Source: a virus. From it: a stretch of 23,607 bases of DNA. The notes below the pieces were generated by a model that saw nothing but the letters and a program-made list of their open reading frames with translations, was not told the DNA's origin and made no database searches. The DNA is taken from IMG/VR virus record IMGVR_UViG_3300020214_000126, positions 1 through 23,607 of that record. One strand, 5' to 3'. Below are positions 1-6,084 of this stretch, piece by piece. The translations under genes and the position numbers were made by a program. Within the stretch, counting starts at the first letter, position 1, and the number at the start of each line of letters is the position of its first letter.

Positions 1-270
1 ATCAAAATCTATCTTACCGTGATCGTCCTCTGGACGCTGTGCCCAGCTCGACGCGAGCCAACCCTCCACGATCTGACGCCAGAGCGTGACGTTCATCTTG
101 ATGTGGAGCTGTGGTCTGGTAGACGCTCCGTCCCTCCAATCGACTGCGGAGGTGTCCAGAGACGCAGCCCAGTCACCGTCATCGAGGCGAAGGTAAACGT
201 TGTCCTGCTCGAAGCATTCCTGGTAGAGGTGAAAATCATCGCTGTATGCGATAGTGCATCGTGTGCTCAT
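1..270 (-). CDS. Hypothetical phage protein, C-terminus cut by window edge
   Basis: The frame is open from an ATG at 270 to the window edge, giving 90 codons without a stop. The N-terminus begins MSTRCTIAYSDDFHLYQECF, followed by an acidic, Trp-containing segment. I do not recognise a family with confidence; small phage proteins opening MSTR are common. No Shine-Dalgarno precedes the ATG. Instead a -10-like box (277-282) lies exactly 6 nt upstream, so the mRNA may be leaderless. The plus-strand ORF over this stretch is a shadow. Confidence 0.7.
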   Translation of the reverse strand, partial: MSTRCTIAYSDDFHLYQECFEQDNVYLRLDDGDWAASLDTSAVDWRDGASTRPQLHIKMNVTLWRQIVEGWLASSWAQRPEDDHGKIDFD

Positions 271-276
271 GATACT

Positions 277-305
277 ATATTACGAGCGTAACCGCGGATT
301 TACAC
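277..305 (-). promoter_or_regulatory. Phage promoter, RTGCAA-N17 class (P1)
   Basis: On the minus strand GTGTAA is followed by a 17-nt spacer and TAATAT. The start ATG (268-270) begins 6 nt after the -10 box, predicting a leaderless transcript. The -35 box touches the perfect inverted repeat at 304-324. It matches the motif seen before seven other genes, with T for C at -35 position 4. Confidence 0.5.
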
Positions 306-324
306 CGTCAATTCTATTGACGGT
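304..324. repeat. Perfect 9-bp inverted repeat, operator candidate
   Basis: ACCGTCAAT, three bases (TCT), then ATTGACGGT form a perfect dyad. Neither side is followed by a T tract, so a rho-independent terminator is unlikely. Its edge overlaps the -35 box of P1, as expected for a repressor or activator site controlling the gene that runs off the left edge. Operator function is inferred from position and symmetry only. Confidence 0.5.
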
Positions 325-336
325 TCAGGATCTGAC

Positions 337-378
337 TCACCGCTGCAACTCTCTTAACGTTGCTGTGATCTCACTCAT
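337..378 (-). CDS. Candidate 13-codon mini-ORF
   Basis: ATG at 378 is preceded by a strong AAGGAGAGAGG ribosome-binding site, and the frame MSEITATLRELQR ends in TGA at 337-339. It lies between the tail-tube-like gene, whose stop is at 414, and promoter P1. The good ribosome site is the main support. It could be a leader peptide, a tiny protein or the remnant of a longer gene; nothing in the product identifies a function. Confidence 0.3.
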   Translation of the reverse strand: MSEITATLRELQR

Positions 379-413
379 TTCCTCTCTCCTTAAACATGCG
401 CTAGAAAGAGAAT

Positions 414-884
414 TCAGCCTCGAAAATTCGCTGGTTTGATCTTGATCGACGTCACCGAGAAAGCAACCTGCGTCACCCAGGGCGTGTCGTCCTGGACATC
501 GAGGTCCGAGAAGCCCATCGCTCCTGGCACCGCCTCCATAGTCCAGGTCTCAATATCATTACCAGCCAGATCAAGGACCCGCAATGTCAGGTTCCTGGGC
601 AGGGGTTTCATCATCCACGACCTGAGGTAGCTGTTGAGAGCAATCTCGGGCACGTTGATCGTCTCGATCGTCATGCTACCCTGGTCGATGACACCCGTCG
701 TGAAGGTTGGTAGCTTGAGCCCGGTGAGCGGAATGTCGAGGTCAAGTCCCGCCACCCGCAGGATCCAGGGCACCCGCTTCACGGTGAAGCCCTCCTCACC
801 CTCCTCCTCAGTCTCGGGCTGCGTTGTGATGACAGCCTCCTCGAGTACCGTCTTCCGACGGCGGCGCTTCTTCTCGTCGCTCAT
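414..884 (-). CDS. Probable tail-tube (T4 gp19-like) or related virion protein
   Basis: 156 aa. Residues 1-35 are a highly charged Lys/Arg then Glu tail. From about residue 38 the protein is beta-rich and follows the pattern of T4 gp19-type tail-tube proteins: a central strand region, a 'lrsWm' helix, then 'tLrvLDlaGNdIetWtmeavP' and a closing 'gfSDLDvqdd..vtqVaFSVtsIKI' strand pair. This is pattern recognition, not a search; another tube- or baseplate-fold protein remains possible. The start at 884 has TGGAGATCGA upstream. The gene follows the 84-aa ORF by 13 nt and is probably co-transcribed from the promoter at 1153-1181. Confidence 0.5.
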   Translation of the reverse strand: MSDEKKRRRRKTVLEEAVITTQPETEEEGEEGFTVKRVPWILRVAGLDLDIPLTGLKLPTFTTGVIDQGSMTIETINVPEIALNSYLRSWMMKPLPRNLTLRVLDLAGNDIETWTMEAVPGAMGFSDLDVQDDTPWVTQVAFSVTSIKIKPANFRG

Positions 885-897
885 TCGATCTCCATCG

Positions 898-1146
898 TCA
901 ACTGTAACAGTGCTGCGGTCGATTTACAGGAACAAGCTCATCAAGCAAGCAGGTCACCGCTCCGTGCTGGGGATGCAGGACATGCACGGTCCTGAGGCCC
1001 GGCACGAGCTCCTGCGTCCGCTCATCGCAGATTATCAGGAGCTCATTCCTGCCCACAGACACCTCCCAGGTCGACTCATCGTGCCGCCTCCAGCAGATTG
1101 TAGTCTCACGAGGTCTCACCAGCTGCCCAATCGTTAGTGTTTCCAT
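898..1146 (-). CDS. Small SH3-like hypothetical protein
   Basis: 82 aa from ATG 1146; a GTG two codons upstream (1152) is also in frame. The N-terminus METLTIGQLVRPRETTICW has the 'xxGQLVRxx' opening also seen in several other small proteins here, suggesting a small beta-barrel (SH3/KOW-like). ATG 1146 is preferred because it lies exactly 6 nt after the TATGAT box of promoter P2; no Shine-Dalgarno is visible, so translation is probably leaderless. It is first in an operon with the tail-tube-like gene. Function unknown. Confidence 0.65.
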   Translation of the reverse strand: METLTIGQLVRPRETTICWRRHDESTWEVSVGRNELLIICDERTQELVPGLRTVHVLHPQHGAVTCLLDELVPVNRPQHCYS

Positions 1147-1152
1147 GCTCAC

Positions 1153-1181
1153 ATCATATTACAATCTGGTTGGTATTGCAT
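1153..1181 (-). promoter_or_regulatory. Phage promoter, RTGCAA-N17 class (P2)
   Basis: Minus-strand ATGCAA, 17-nt spacer, TATGAT, then 6 nt and the ATG at 1146. The -35 box begins at the stop codon of the upstream nucleotidyltransferase gene, so the promoter fills a 34-nt intergenic gap. Confidence 0.6.
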
Positions 1182-1873
1182 CATATCGATAGGTCGCGAT
1201 CGATGATATCGTGGATCTCGTCCCGGGCCTGCTGGAGCTCTCCCGTCCGTCGGAGGACCCGGTAGGCGAGGTTCTCACCCGAGAGTTCACCGCCCAGCTC
1301 GAGTCCAGCCTTCCGCATCTTCGTGATCCTCTTCATGGCGGCCATCAGGGACCCCTCGGAGTGGGTCTCCCGTGCCCTTCTGATCACCTCACGGAAATCC
1401 ATAACCTTCTTCACCACCTTCGACTCATCGAAGGCAGCGCCACCCTCCGTGGGCTCGAGGACCCATTCGTTCCTCGTGATGCTCCATCGACCCGTCACCT
1501 CAGGAGGATCCTCATCGATGTCCTCGACGTAGACCTCAACCGGGATACCCATGATCGTAACGTCGTGCTCCTCCTCCCACTTGAATTTCGCGAGCTTTGT
1601 CGCCCGTTGCAGCGCCTCTGGATCTTTGGAAGCTCCCATGTCGACGATGATATGCAGGTCAAGGTCGCTACCAGGTCCCCAGGTTCGGCCCGCGTAGGAG
1701 CCTGTCAGGATGATGTCCTCAACATCGAGCTCGAGCTCGAGCTCCTTGAGCCAGCGCTGGGCGATCCGACCGAGGGCGTTCGCGATCTCAGGCCGGAGCT
1801 TGCCATCGTCCCAGATCCGTGGGCTGAGTCCGGATTTCGGGCGGACGGAGTCCAGGGCTGTCTGGACGTCCAT
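1181..1873 (-). CDS. Nucleotidyltransferase-fold protein
   Basis: 230 aa. Residues 56-75 carry the pol-beta/MNT-type signature: GS at 58-59 followed by D70-L-D72, with a third acidic residue in VEVYVED near E113. These are the metal-binding residues of the nucleotidyltransferase superfamily, which transfers NMP groups to proteins, small molecules or RNA. The substrate cannot be read from the sequence. The C-terminal half is helical and charged, with no partner domain recognised. The start at 1873 is preceded by GAGGAG and follows the HTH gene by 3 nt. It closes a seven-gene coupled operon. Confidence 0.75.
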   Translation of the reverse strand: MDVQTALDSVRPKSGLSPRIWDDGKLRPEIANALGRIAQRWLKELELELDVEDIILTGSYAGRTWGPGSDLDLHIIVDMGASKDPEALQRATKLAKFKWEEEHDVTIMGIPVEVYVEDIDEDPPEVTGRWSITRNEWVLEPTEGGAAFDESKVVKKVMDFREVIRRARETHSEGSLMAAMKRITKMRKAGLELGGELSGENLAYRVLRRTGELQQARDEIHDIIDRDLSI

Positions 1874-1876
1874 GGA

Positions 1877-2185
1877 TCAGCTCTCCTCGGGACGACCCAT
1901 CGGGGCGCGCTCGACGTCGTCAAGCTCAGGCTCTTCGAGATTTCGATAAAGCGTACGACCCGAGACCCCCAGAGATTGCGCGGCATCAGGAACCCGACCG
2001 TCGTGCTTCGCCATCGCGTTGTAGATGCTGTTGCGCCAATCGAGCGGATCCTTGATACGGGTCGCGAGAAGGTCCGTGATATTCTGCGGCTTGAAGCTTC
2101 TAGCACGACGCTTCGATCGCTTACGCTTCTCATAAAGCGCCTCGACCTCGGCGATCTCCCTGATGAGCTCACTGATTTTATCCAT
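1877..2185 (-). CDS. Fis-type helix-turn-helix DNA-binding protein
   Basis: 102 aa from ATG 2185. Residues 1-35 are a predicted helix with a very basic cluster (KRKRSKRRAR at 20-29). Residues 54-84 form an HTH_8/Fis-like unit: 'IYNAMAKHDGRVPDAAQSLG' then 'VSGRTLYRNL'. The tail is acidic and Pro-rich. It is a likely transcriptional regulator or DNA-architectural protein. A longer in-frame ORF reaches 2440, but that part lies inside the upstream gene; the 4-nt gap after the 118-aa gene's stop supports 2185. There is no strong Shine-Dalgarno, so translational coupling is likely. Confidence 0.7.
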   Translation of the reverse strand: MDKISELIREIAEVEALYEKRKRSKRRARSFKPQNITDLLATRIKDPLDWRNSIYNAMAKHDGRVPDAAQSLGVSGRTLYRNLEEPELDDVERAPMGRPEES

Positions 2186-2189
2186 ACGA

Positions 2190-2546
2190 TTAACTATTAT
2201 GATCGCGCGATACCGAAGCGAGAAGTCGCAGTGCCGCGTGCATCTCAGCCTCCTGCCGATGATGCCCAGGCTCGATAGGCTCAAGTAAGCATCGACCATC
2301 GAGCTGTTCGCGGATCCAGTAGCTCTCGTCGTCGATGCCCCAGCTGACATTTGCCCACCCGAGCTTCTCACGGGCCCGCTCCGCCGCCCGCTCGACGATC
2401 CGGAGCGGGTTGTGTGGGAACTCAAGGAACATGAGATCACGCTCGCTCCACTTCACCCGCTTGGGATTCCGACGTCGACGGACGATCTGTCGCTCCTCAT
2501 CCGGGATCCTGCGTAGAACCTCGTAGAAACGATCATTTGAGATCAT
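2190..2546 (-). CDS. Conserved-looking hypothetical phage protein
   Basis: 118 aa, Arg-rich (RRRRNPKRVKW near residues 23-33), with Trp residues at the centre and mixed helical propensity. I recognise no family. Its ATG overlaps the stop of the DUF3310-type gene by 4 nt (ATGA), so it is translationally coupled and the start is well fixed. The strong positive charge and its place before an HTH gene are compatible with nucleic-acid binding, but that is inference. Confidence 0.6.
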   Translation of the reverse strand: MISNDRFYEVLRRIPDEERQIVRRRRNPKRVKWSERDLMFLEFPHNPLRIVERAAERAREKLGWANVSWGIDDESYWIREQLDGRCLLEPIEPGHHRQEAEMHAALRLLASVSRDHNS

Positions 2547-2767
2547 GTCTGTCCCCGTCTGCCCTTGAGTATCGTGATCTCACGATCAAGGTACCAGCGG
2601 GCCTTCTCTAGATCCTCGATGTAGGCGTTTGGATCCTTGCGACCCTTGCGGCTGATGTACTTCAGCGTGTTCCCAAGGTTGAAATTGAGATCCCAAGCCT
2701 CGATGACATCGATCGCCTCATGACCCGTGTCCTTCCGGTAATGTGCCGGATGATCGATCGCGCTCAT
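2543..2767 (-). CDS. DUF3310-type phage protein
   Basis: 74 aa from ATG 2767. The sequence has the hallmark DUF3310 pattern: HPAHYR near the N-terminus, then 'EAIDVIEAW', 'FNLGNTLKYISRKGRK' and 'DLEKARWYLDREI'. This small helical family is very common in tailed phages (sometimes called a nucleotide-kinase-like protein), with no established function. The Met codon forms an ATGA overlap with the stop of the 33-aa gene upstream, preferable to the in-frame TTG at 2776. Confidence 0.85.
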   Translation of the reverse strand: MSAIDHPAHYRKDTGHEAIDVIEAWDLNFNLGNTLKYISRKGRKDPNAYIEDLEKARWYLDREITILKGRRGQT

Positions 2768-2865
2768 TCGAACCAACCGGTCGCCGCCACGGTCGGATCA
2801 CCACCGCGATCCAGGAAGCGTTGCCACTGCGTCATCTCCCACATTATCCTCTCGATAGTTGTCAT
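2764..2865 (-). CDS. 33-aa coupled small protein
   Basis: The frame begins MTTIERIMWEMTQWQRFLDR and ends GWFE, 33 codons plus TGA. Its ATG overlaps the stop of the metallopeptidase gene (ATGA at 2862-2865), and its own TGA overlaps the ATG of the DUF3310-type gene. GGTGGG precedes the start. Being fused at both ends to real genes by 4-nt overlaps is strong evidence that it is translated. It is Trp-rich and amphipathic; function unknown. Confidence 0.65.
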   Translation of the reverse strand: MTTIERIMWEMTQWQRFLDRGGDPTVAATGWFE

Positions 2866-3332
2866 CTTAATCCCACCATCCACCTTGCATAAGATTTTAG
2901 ATCACGGTTTCTAGCCGCATGATAGGACTCGTAATCGATCTCGAGACCTAGTTTTCGTGCCAGATCCTCACCGACGCACCATGCTTCCCATTCCTCACCG
3001 AGTGTCTCAGCCCGGACCCGCAGGCTCTCGTGCCGACGTTCGGGCCTGTGCTTGTACTCATCGGCGTTCGGGAAGCGGAAGTGATAATCAGATGATTCAC
3101 TGAGGATGATATGACCCGCCTCGTGCAGGATACCGAAGACCTGACTCTGGGGTGTTCGATTCGAATTAACGATGATCTCCTGCGTCGTGAAATTCACGTG
3201 ATCGTCCCACCCTCGACTCCACTTGATGCACCAGCGACGCTCGACGAGCCACCCCTCGATCTTTTTGAGCGCGGTCGGGAGGGGGTCCCTCGAGAATCGA
3301 GGATCCCTGAACAGCGGGGGTCGCATGCTCAT
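2862..3332 (-). CDS. HEXXH zinc metallopeptidase-like protein (ImmA/IrrE-like)
   Basis: 156 aa. HEAGH at residues 70-74 follows a hydrophobic strand/helix (VFGILHEAGHIIL), giving two zinc-ligand histidines and the catalytic Glu. A downstream Glu-rich helix (LGEEWEAWCVGEDLA, about 111-125) could supply the third ligand, as in ImmA/IrrE-family peptidases. Phage members of this fold often cleave repressors or host regulators; the target here is unknown. The start overlaps the previous stop (ATGA). The first 30 residues are basic and not recognised. Confidence 0.7.
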   Translation of the reverse strand: MSMRPPLFRDPRFSRDPLPTALKKIEGWLVERRWCIKWSRGWDDHVNFTTQEIIVNSNRTPQSQVFGILHEAGHIILSESSDYHFRFPNADEYKHRPERRHESLRVRAETLGEEWEAWCVGEDLARKLGLEIDYESYHAARNRDLKSYARWMVGLR

Positions 3333-3532
3333 TCCCGCATGAGGTCGTTTGTCGGTGCCGTAAAGGTCTCCTGCCCGTCCCGGGGCTTGTCGAGCCGAAC
3401 GACAGCGAAGAAACGACGGGCCGAGGTGCCACCCTCAAAATGCTCGACCCCTGCCTGCTCGATGAGCTGGACAACGGTACCGATGAGGCTCATGTTGTAG
3501 ACGTGACTGACTCTGTCTCCGGGCTTGATCAC
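3329..3532 (-). CDS. Small SH3-like hypothetical protein, GTG start
   Basis: 67 aa from GTG 3532, preceded by AAGGAG at good spacing. It opens MIKPGDRVSHVYN, then predicted short strands (IGTVVQLIE, RRFFAVVRLD), typical of a small SH3-like barrel. It is the first gene of the operon running to 1181. Its 'KPGD' opening recurs in the genes at 5880 and 6082. Function unknown. Confidence 0.65.
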   Translation of the reverse strand: MIKPGDRVSHVYNMSLIGTVVQLIEQAGVEHFEGGTSARRFFAVVRLDKPRDGQETFTAPTNDLMRE

Positions 3533-3579
3533 TTGACTTCTCCTTGTGTGATTATGCGGATATCTGCTGTGCTCTCTGC

Positions 3580-3608
3580 ATTATAACATCAACACAAATG
3601 ATATTACC
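3580..3608 (-). promoter_or_regulatory. Probable promoter for the 3532-1181 operon
   Basis: Minus strand shows a perfect TATAAT at 3580-3585 about 50 nt before the GTG start. The -35 region is only weakly like the phage motif (TGGTAA with an 18-nt spacer). The surrounding AT-rich 3590-3650 segment also contains ATGATATCAT, a 10-bp palindrome that may be an operator. Confidence 0.4.
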
Positions 3609-3647
3609 AATGATGAAGTCACTTTGTATGATATCATCGATGGTGAT

Positions 3648-3794
3648 CTAGGTGGGGAGGGGCATTCTCTGCAACTTGAGCATGTAATTGTTGAGGGTTA
3701 ACGTGTAGTAGAGGTTGTTTCCGATCATTTCAACGTTCGTTCTCACCTTCTCAAACGGTCCCTTCTGCTGCCTGGTTGTTAAGCTCAGTGTCAT
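3648..3794 (-). CDS. 48-aa hypothetical protein
   Basis: ATG at 3794 has GGGAGG 5 nt upstream. The frame starts MTLSLTTRQQKGPFEKVRTN and ends KLQRMPLPT, 48 codons with TAG. The predicted secondary structure is helical with some strand (NNLYYTLTL). No homology recognised. The good ribosome site, sensible composition and position filling an otherwise empty gap are the evidence. It probably belongs to the transcript of the 140-aa gene. Confidence 0.6.
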   Translation of the reverse strand: MTLSLTTRQQKGPFEKVRTNVEMIGNNLYYTLTLNNYMLKLQRMPLPT

Positions 3795-3845
3795 GCTGGC
3801 CTCCCACATCTAAGTAGGACGACGGACGATGATTGCGCGGGATCG

Positions 3846-4268
3846 CTAGCTGAAGTAGCCCTCGACACAGTCCCAGGTGCCTAGTCCCTGGCTTCGGCAC
3901 CCTCTACCGACCACGTGACGCGCGAGGTTGTTGGGACCCGGCTCGGCGTAGTTCCGCCGATAGTCCGCCTCGGTCCAGGTCTTCGGGCTGGGCCAGCTTC
4001 GATCGGTGATCGTCCGCCACATCCCGCTGAACTCGATCGGCTCGCTGCACTCATCGATGATGATCCGCTCGGGATCAAGGAGGATGGCGATCCAGTCCCA
4101 GAGATCCTCGACTCCGCGCTCGGGCATGACGTGAAGGGTGAAGCACCAGCCGCCCGAGCTCTTGCCGATGTGGAGGATGTCATCGTTCTCATCCCGTCGG
4201 CGTCCCCAGAACTCATCGGGTGGCAGGGTCTCGAGGCCGCGCTTCACGCTGTAGTAGTTCATGCCCAT
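3846..4268 (-). CDS. Conserved hypothetical phage protein
   Basis: 140 aa. The N-terminus MGMNYYSVKRG, the segment HIGKSSGGWCFTLHV and the C-terminal CRSQGLGTWDCVEGYFS resemble a recurring phage hypothetical family with a 'HIGKSSxGWCF' signature. I know no function. The start at 4268 sits 5 nt after AGGAG; a second ATG at 4262 is less well spaced. Promoter P3 lies just upstream, with a leader of about 10 nt. Confidence 0.65.
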   Translation of the reverse strand: MGMNYYSVKRGLETLPPDEFWGRRRDENDDILHIGKSSGGWCFTLHVMPERGVEDLWDWIAILLDPERIIIDECSEPIEFSGMWRTITDRSWPSPKTWTEADYRRNYAEPGPNNLARHVVGRGCRSQGLGTWDCVEGYFS

Positions 4269-4284
4269 GGTGACTCCTGGCTAC

Positions 4285-4313
4285 ATCATACCACGGGGTG
4301 AGCCGGTTTGCAC
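4285..4313 (-). promoter_or_regulatory. Phage promoter, RTGCAA-N17 class with extended -10 (P3)
   Basis: Minus strand GTGCAA, 17 nt, TATGAT, with CGTGG directly before the -10 box (TGn extended -10). An AGGAG ribosome site follows a few bases later. It lies just after the stop of the 53-aa gene. Confidence 0.65.
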
Positions 4314-4317
4314 GGGA

Positions 4318-4479
4318 TCACGACCGGGTCCGCTCCACGAATGCCCGATACCTGTCGAGGACAGGATTCTCACGATCCTTCTCGGAGAGCGCATCCCAAA
4401 GCTCGACGATCGCCTTGTCACGATTGAGGATGTCGTCCTCATGGACATCGTCCAGATCGATTTCTCCCCAAGTTCTCAT
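4318..4479 (-). CDS. 53-aa acidic hypothetical protein
   Basis: ATG at 4479 is preceded by AGGAG with 5-nt spacing. The product begins MRTWGEIDLDDVHEDDILNR and ends FVERTRS; it is acidic and helical. No family recognised. A TATAAT box (4496-4501) precedes the ribosome site. It fills the gap between the nuclease gene and promoter P3. Confidence 0.6.
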   Translation of the reverse strand: MRTWGEIDLDDVHEDDILNRDKAIVELWDALSEKDRENPVLDRYRAFVERTRS

Positions 4480-4495
4480 GGGTTCTCCTGGTTAT

Positions 4496-4525
4496 ATTAT
4501 ATCAGCCGGAACAAGGGTGATACAT
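4496..4525 (-). promoter_or_regulatory. Possible weak promoter of the 53-aa gene
   Basis: Minus strand has TATAAT at 4496-4501 and ATGTAT 18 nt upstream, matching RTGCAA at four of six positions. Spacing differs by one from the other sites, so this is tentative. Confidence 0.35.
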
Positions 4526-4544
4526 CTCCTTGAGAGGTTTGCTA

Positions 4545-5594
4545 TCATGAATTTGCAATTAGGGCGCGCATGGCCTCTGCAGCGTGTGCTGCAGGTTCAC
4601 TGATCGGCATCATGATGCGGACACGACCACCGACCCCGTTTGACCACTTCGGATCGATGACAGCCACGAGTCCGAGGTGGCTGATGAGCCCATTCACGGT
4701 GCTGACGATCCTCGGGAAATCTAGTTGCACGGCCATCTGTTGCTGGGTGAGCGGGACACCTTTCGGGGTCTCGATGTGGAGCTCAGCTGAGATTGTTGAT
4801 CCGCGGACGAGGAACTCGTAGTGCACAACGCCCTGATTCCTCGGGTACTTGCTGACGTAGGTTTCCTTGTAGGTCGCCCGCGGGCTGGGCACCGGAAAAT
4901 TCGTTCCGCAGCTAAGAGCGTTGAAAGTTTTGATAGCATCGATGAGATGGGAGCCGTTGGTGATCGACGAGCTCGTCTTCGACATCGTGGCAAGGTTCGT
5001 TGGGCTCGAGCTCTGTGGGATGACGGTGTAGCCGCTGCCGCTCAAGGTTCGCGGAAACCAGGTGTAGCCGATCGAGAGACCCCGTCGACGTGCAAAGGTG
5101 ACGACGCGGGAGAGATCGAGGACCTCCTCATCGAGGGCAAGGTGAACGTTCACGTCACTCACCGCAAGGCGCGCCCGAGCCTTCTCCTCGAGACTCTCAC
5201 GGAGCGCCTCATCCTCCCCGCACAGACGATCGAGAGCCTGCCCGATCCGACCTCCGAGCTCGTCGTCGAGATCGTAAAAATCATACTCAGCGAGCGCCGA
5301 GGCGTAGTCGAGACCCTGGGCGACGATCTCACGGCGGCTCTCACCGTTCCGGGCGAGCTTCGCCTCGACGACCGTGAGCAACCCTGAGCGATCGATGAGC
5401 AGGATGTCGATCTTCAGGCTCCCGCCGTTGAGATTGATCTGCTGACCTACGACCTCGACGTCGCCTCGCGCAAATCCTGGAACGATATCCGGGTTCTGGA
5501 CGATCATCGCCTCGAGCTCAGCCTCATTCGCGTAGGTGGCGGTGACCTGCTGCACGGCAGCTCCATTCGATCCGATGTTGTATACCCGGCTCAT
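4545..5594 (-). CDS. PD-(D/E)XK-type nuclease (NucS/DUF91-like N-terminus)
   Basis: 349 aa. Residues 23-100 carry a restriction-endonuclease-like core: Glu in NEAELE (25-27), D63 in KIDILLID, then E77-A-K79 in VVEAKL, followed by the helix 'SRREIVAQGLDYASALAEY' usual after this motif. The remainder (150-349) includes 'GLSIGYTWFP' and a C-terminal strand-rich region resembling nothing I can name. It probably cuts DNA; host-genome degradation, repair and defence are all possible. AAGGAG precedes the ATG, and promoter P4 lies about 20 nt upstream. Confidence 0.75.
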   Translation of the reverse strand: MSRVYNIGSNGAAVQQVTATYANEAELEAMIVQNPDIVPGFARGDVEVVGQQINLNGGSLKIDILLIDRSGLLTVVEAKLARNGESRREIVAQGLDYASALAEYDFYDLDDELGGRIGQALDRLCGEDEALRESLEEKARARLAVSDVNVHLALDEEVLDLSRVVTFARRRGLSIGYTWFPRTLSGSGYTVIPQSSSPTNLATMSKTSSSITNGSHLIDAIKTFNALSCGTNFPVPSPRATYKETYVSKYPRNQGVVHYEFLVRGSTISAELHIETPKGVPLTQQQMAVQLDFPRIVSTVNGLISHLGLVAVIDPKWSNGVGGRVRIMMPISEPAAHAAEAMRALIANS

Positions 5595-5613
5595 TTGTGC
5601 TCCTTATGATACC

Positions 5614-5642
5614 TTTATACCACGTCACATCGTGGGTTGCAC
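5614..5642 (-). promoter_or_regulatory. Phage promoter, RTGCAA-N17 class with extended -10 (P4)
   Basis: Minus strand GTGCAA, 17 nt, TATAAA, with CGTGG before the -10 box. It drives the nuclease gene through a 19-nt leader containing AAGGAG. Confidence 0.65.
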
Positions 5643-5653
5643 TGTTTCGCTAT

Positions 5654-5767
5654 TCAGAGGACAAACGTGTCCCACCGCGTTCCGATCCATATGAACATGA
5701 CCGAGAAGATCGTGTTGAAGGGCGGGATGAGGATCATCTTGACGATCGGGTCGAGGATCCGCATCAT
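5654..5767 (-). CDS. 37-aa single-pass membrane protein
   Basis: ATG at 5767 (a second at 5764) overlaps the stop of the 38-aa gene. The product opens MMRILDPIVKMILIPPFNTI and continues FSVMFIWIGTRW, making one hydrophobic membrane-spanning segment over residues 4-28. The stop is at 5654-5656. Tiny phage membrane proteins can be lysis or superinfection factors, but nothing specific can be seen here. The coupling and hydrophobic profile support it as real. Confidence 0.55.
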   Translation of the reverse strand: MMRILDPIVKMILIPPFNTIFSVMFIWIGTRWDTFVL

Positions 5768-5880
5768 TGCGTCTCAACTCTATGGAGAAAACGGAGCGGA
5801 ACACCGAGGTTCTTGCCGTTCACGATGACAACATAGTATCCGCCGTAATCGATGATCTCGACGAGGTCACCGGGCTTCAT
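5764..5880 (-). CDS. 38-aa SH3-like small protein
   Basis: 38 aa from ATG 5880, opening MKPGDLVEIIDYGGYYVVIV and then NGKNLGVPLRFLHRV. This is a classic tiny beta-barrel pattern (SH3/KOW-like). The in-frame upstream extension to 5946 lies inside the 71-aa gene and is not needed. GGAG precedes the chosen Met, and the gene overlaps its upstream neighbour by 14 nt. It shares the MKPG(D/E)L opening with that neighbour, suggesting duplication. Confidence 0.6.
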   Translation of the reverse strand: MKPGDLVEIIDYGGYYVVIVNGKNLGVPLRFLHRVETQ

Positions 5881-6082
5881 CAAGTGGCTCCGAGCGATTT
5901 TCGATGACATAGTAAAACCAGTCATCGTCGAGCGTCCCATCGACAAGGATGGTGGCGTACCGCTCAGAAAGGTCTCTATTGTCAGGAGATAGCTCGATAA
6001 TCATGAATACGGCACCGTTCAGGTGTTTCTCCTTCGCGACGAAGGCATCGTCTCGGAATCGCCTGAGCTCACCGGGTTTCAT
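5867..6082 (-). CDS. 71-aa hypothetical protein with MKPGEL opening
   Basis: 71 aa, MKPGELRRFRDDAF at the N-terminus, then strand-like segments 'GAVFMIIELS' and 'YATILVDG', ending acidic. It is probably a small beta-barrel protein of the same loose group as the 38-aa product downstream. It starts 2 nt after the stop of the 3-TM protein and overlaps the next gene by 14 nt. Function unknown. Confidence 0.6.
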   Translation of the reverse strand: MKPGELRRFRDDAFVAKEKHLNGAVFMIIELSPDNRDLSERYATILVDGTLDDDWFYYVIENRSEPLDEAR

Positions 6083-6084
6083 GT

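Noticed and set aside
634-1137. Plus-strand 167-aa ORF
   Set aside because: It spans the antisense of two minus-strand genes and the gap between them, with no ribosome site or recognisable product.
2194-2205. CATAATAG as a -10 box for the HTH gene
   Set aside because: It sits in the end of the upstream coding sequence with no RTGCAA or TTGACA-like -35 at normal spacing.
1211-2278. Plus-strand 355-aa ORF
   Set aside because: It lies opposite the nucleotidyltransferase, HTH and part of the 118-aa gene, has no ribosome site, and the minus frames carry recognisable motifs; it is a shadow of codon bias.
2883-2888. ATGCAA on the minus strand inside the metallopeptidase gene
   Set aside because: No acceptable -10 box at 17 nt; it lies within coding sequence of a coupled operon.
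4821-5387. Plus-strand 188-aa ORF
   Set aside because: It is antisense to the PD-(D/E)XK nuclease gene and carries no domain signal.
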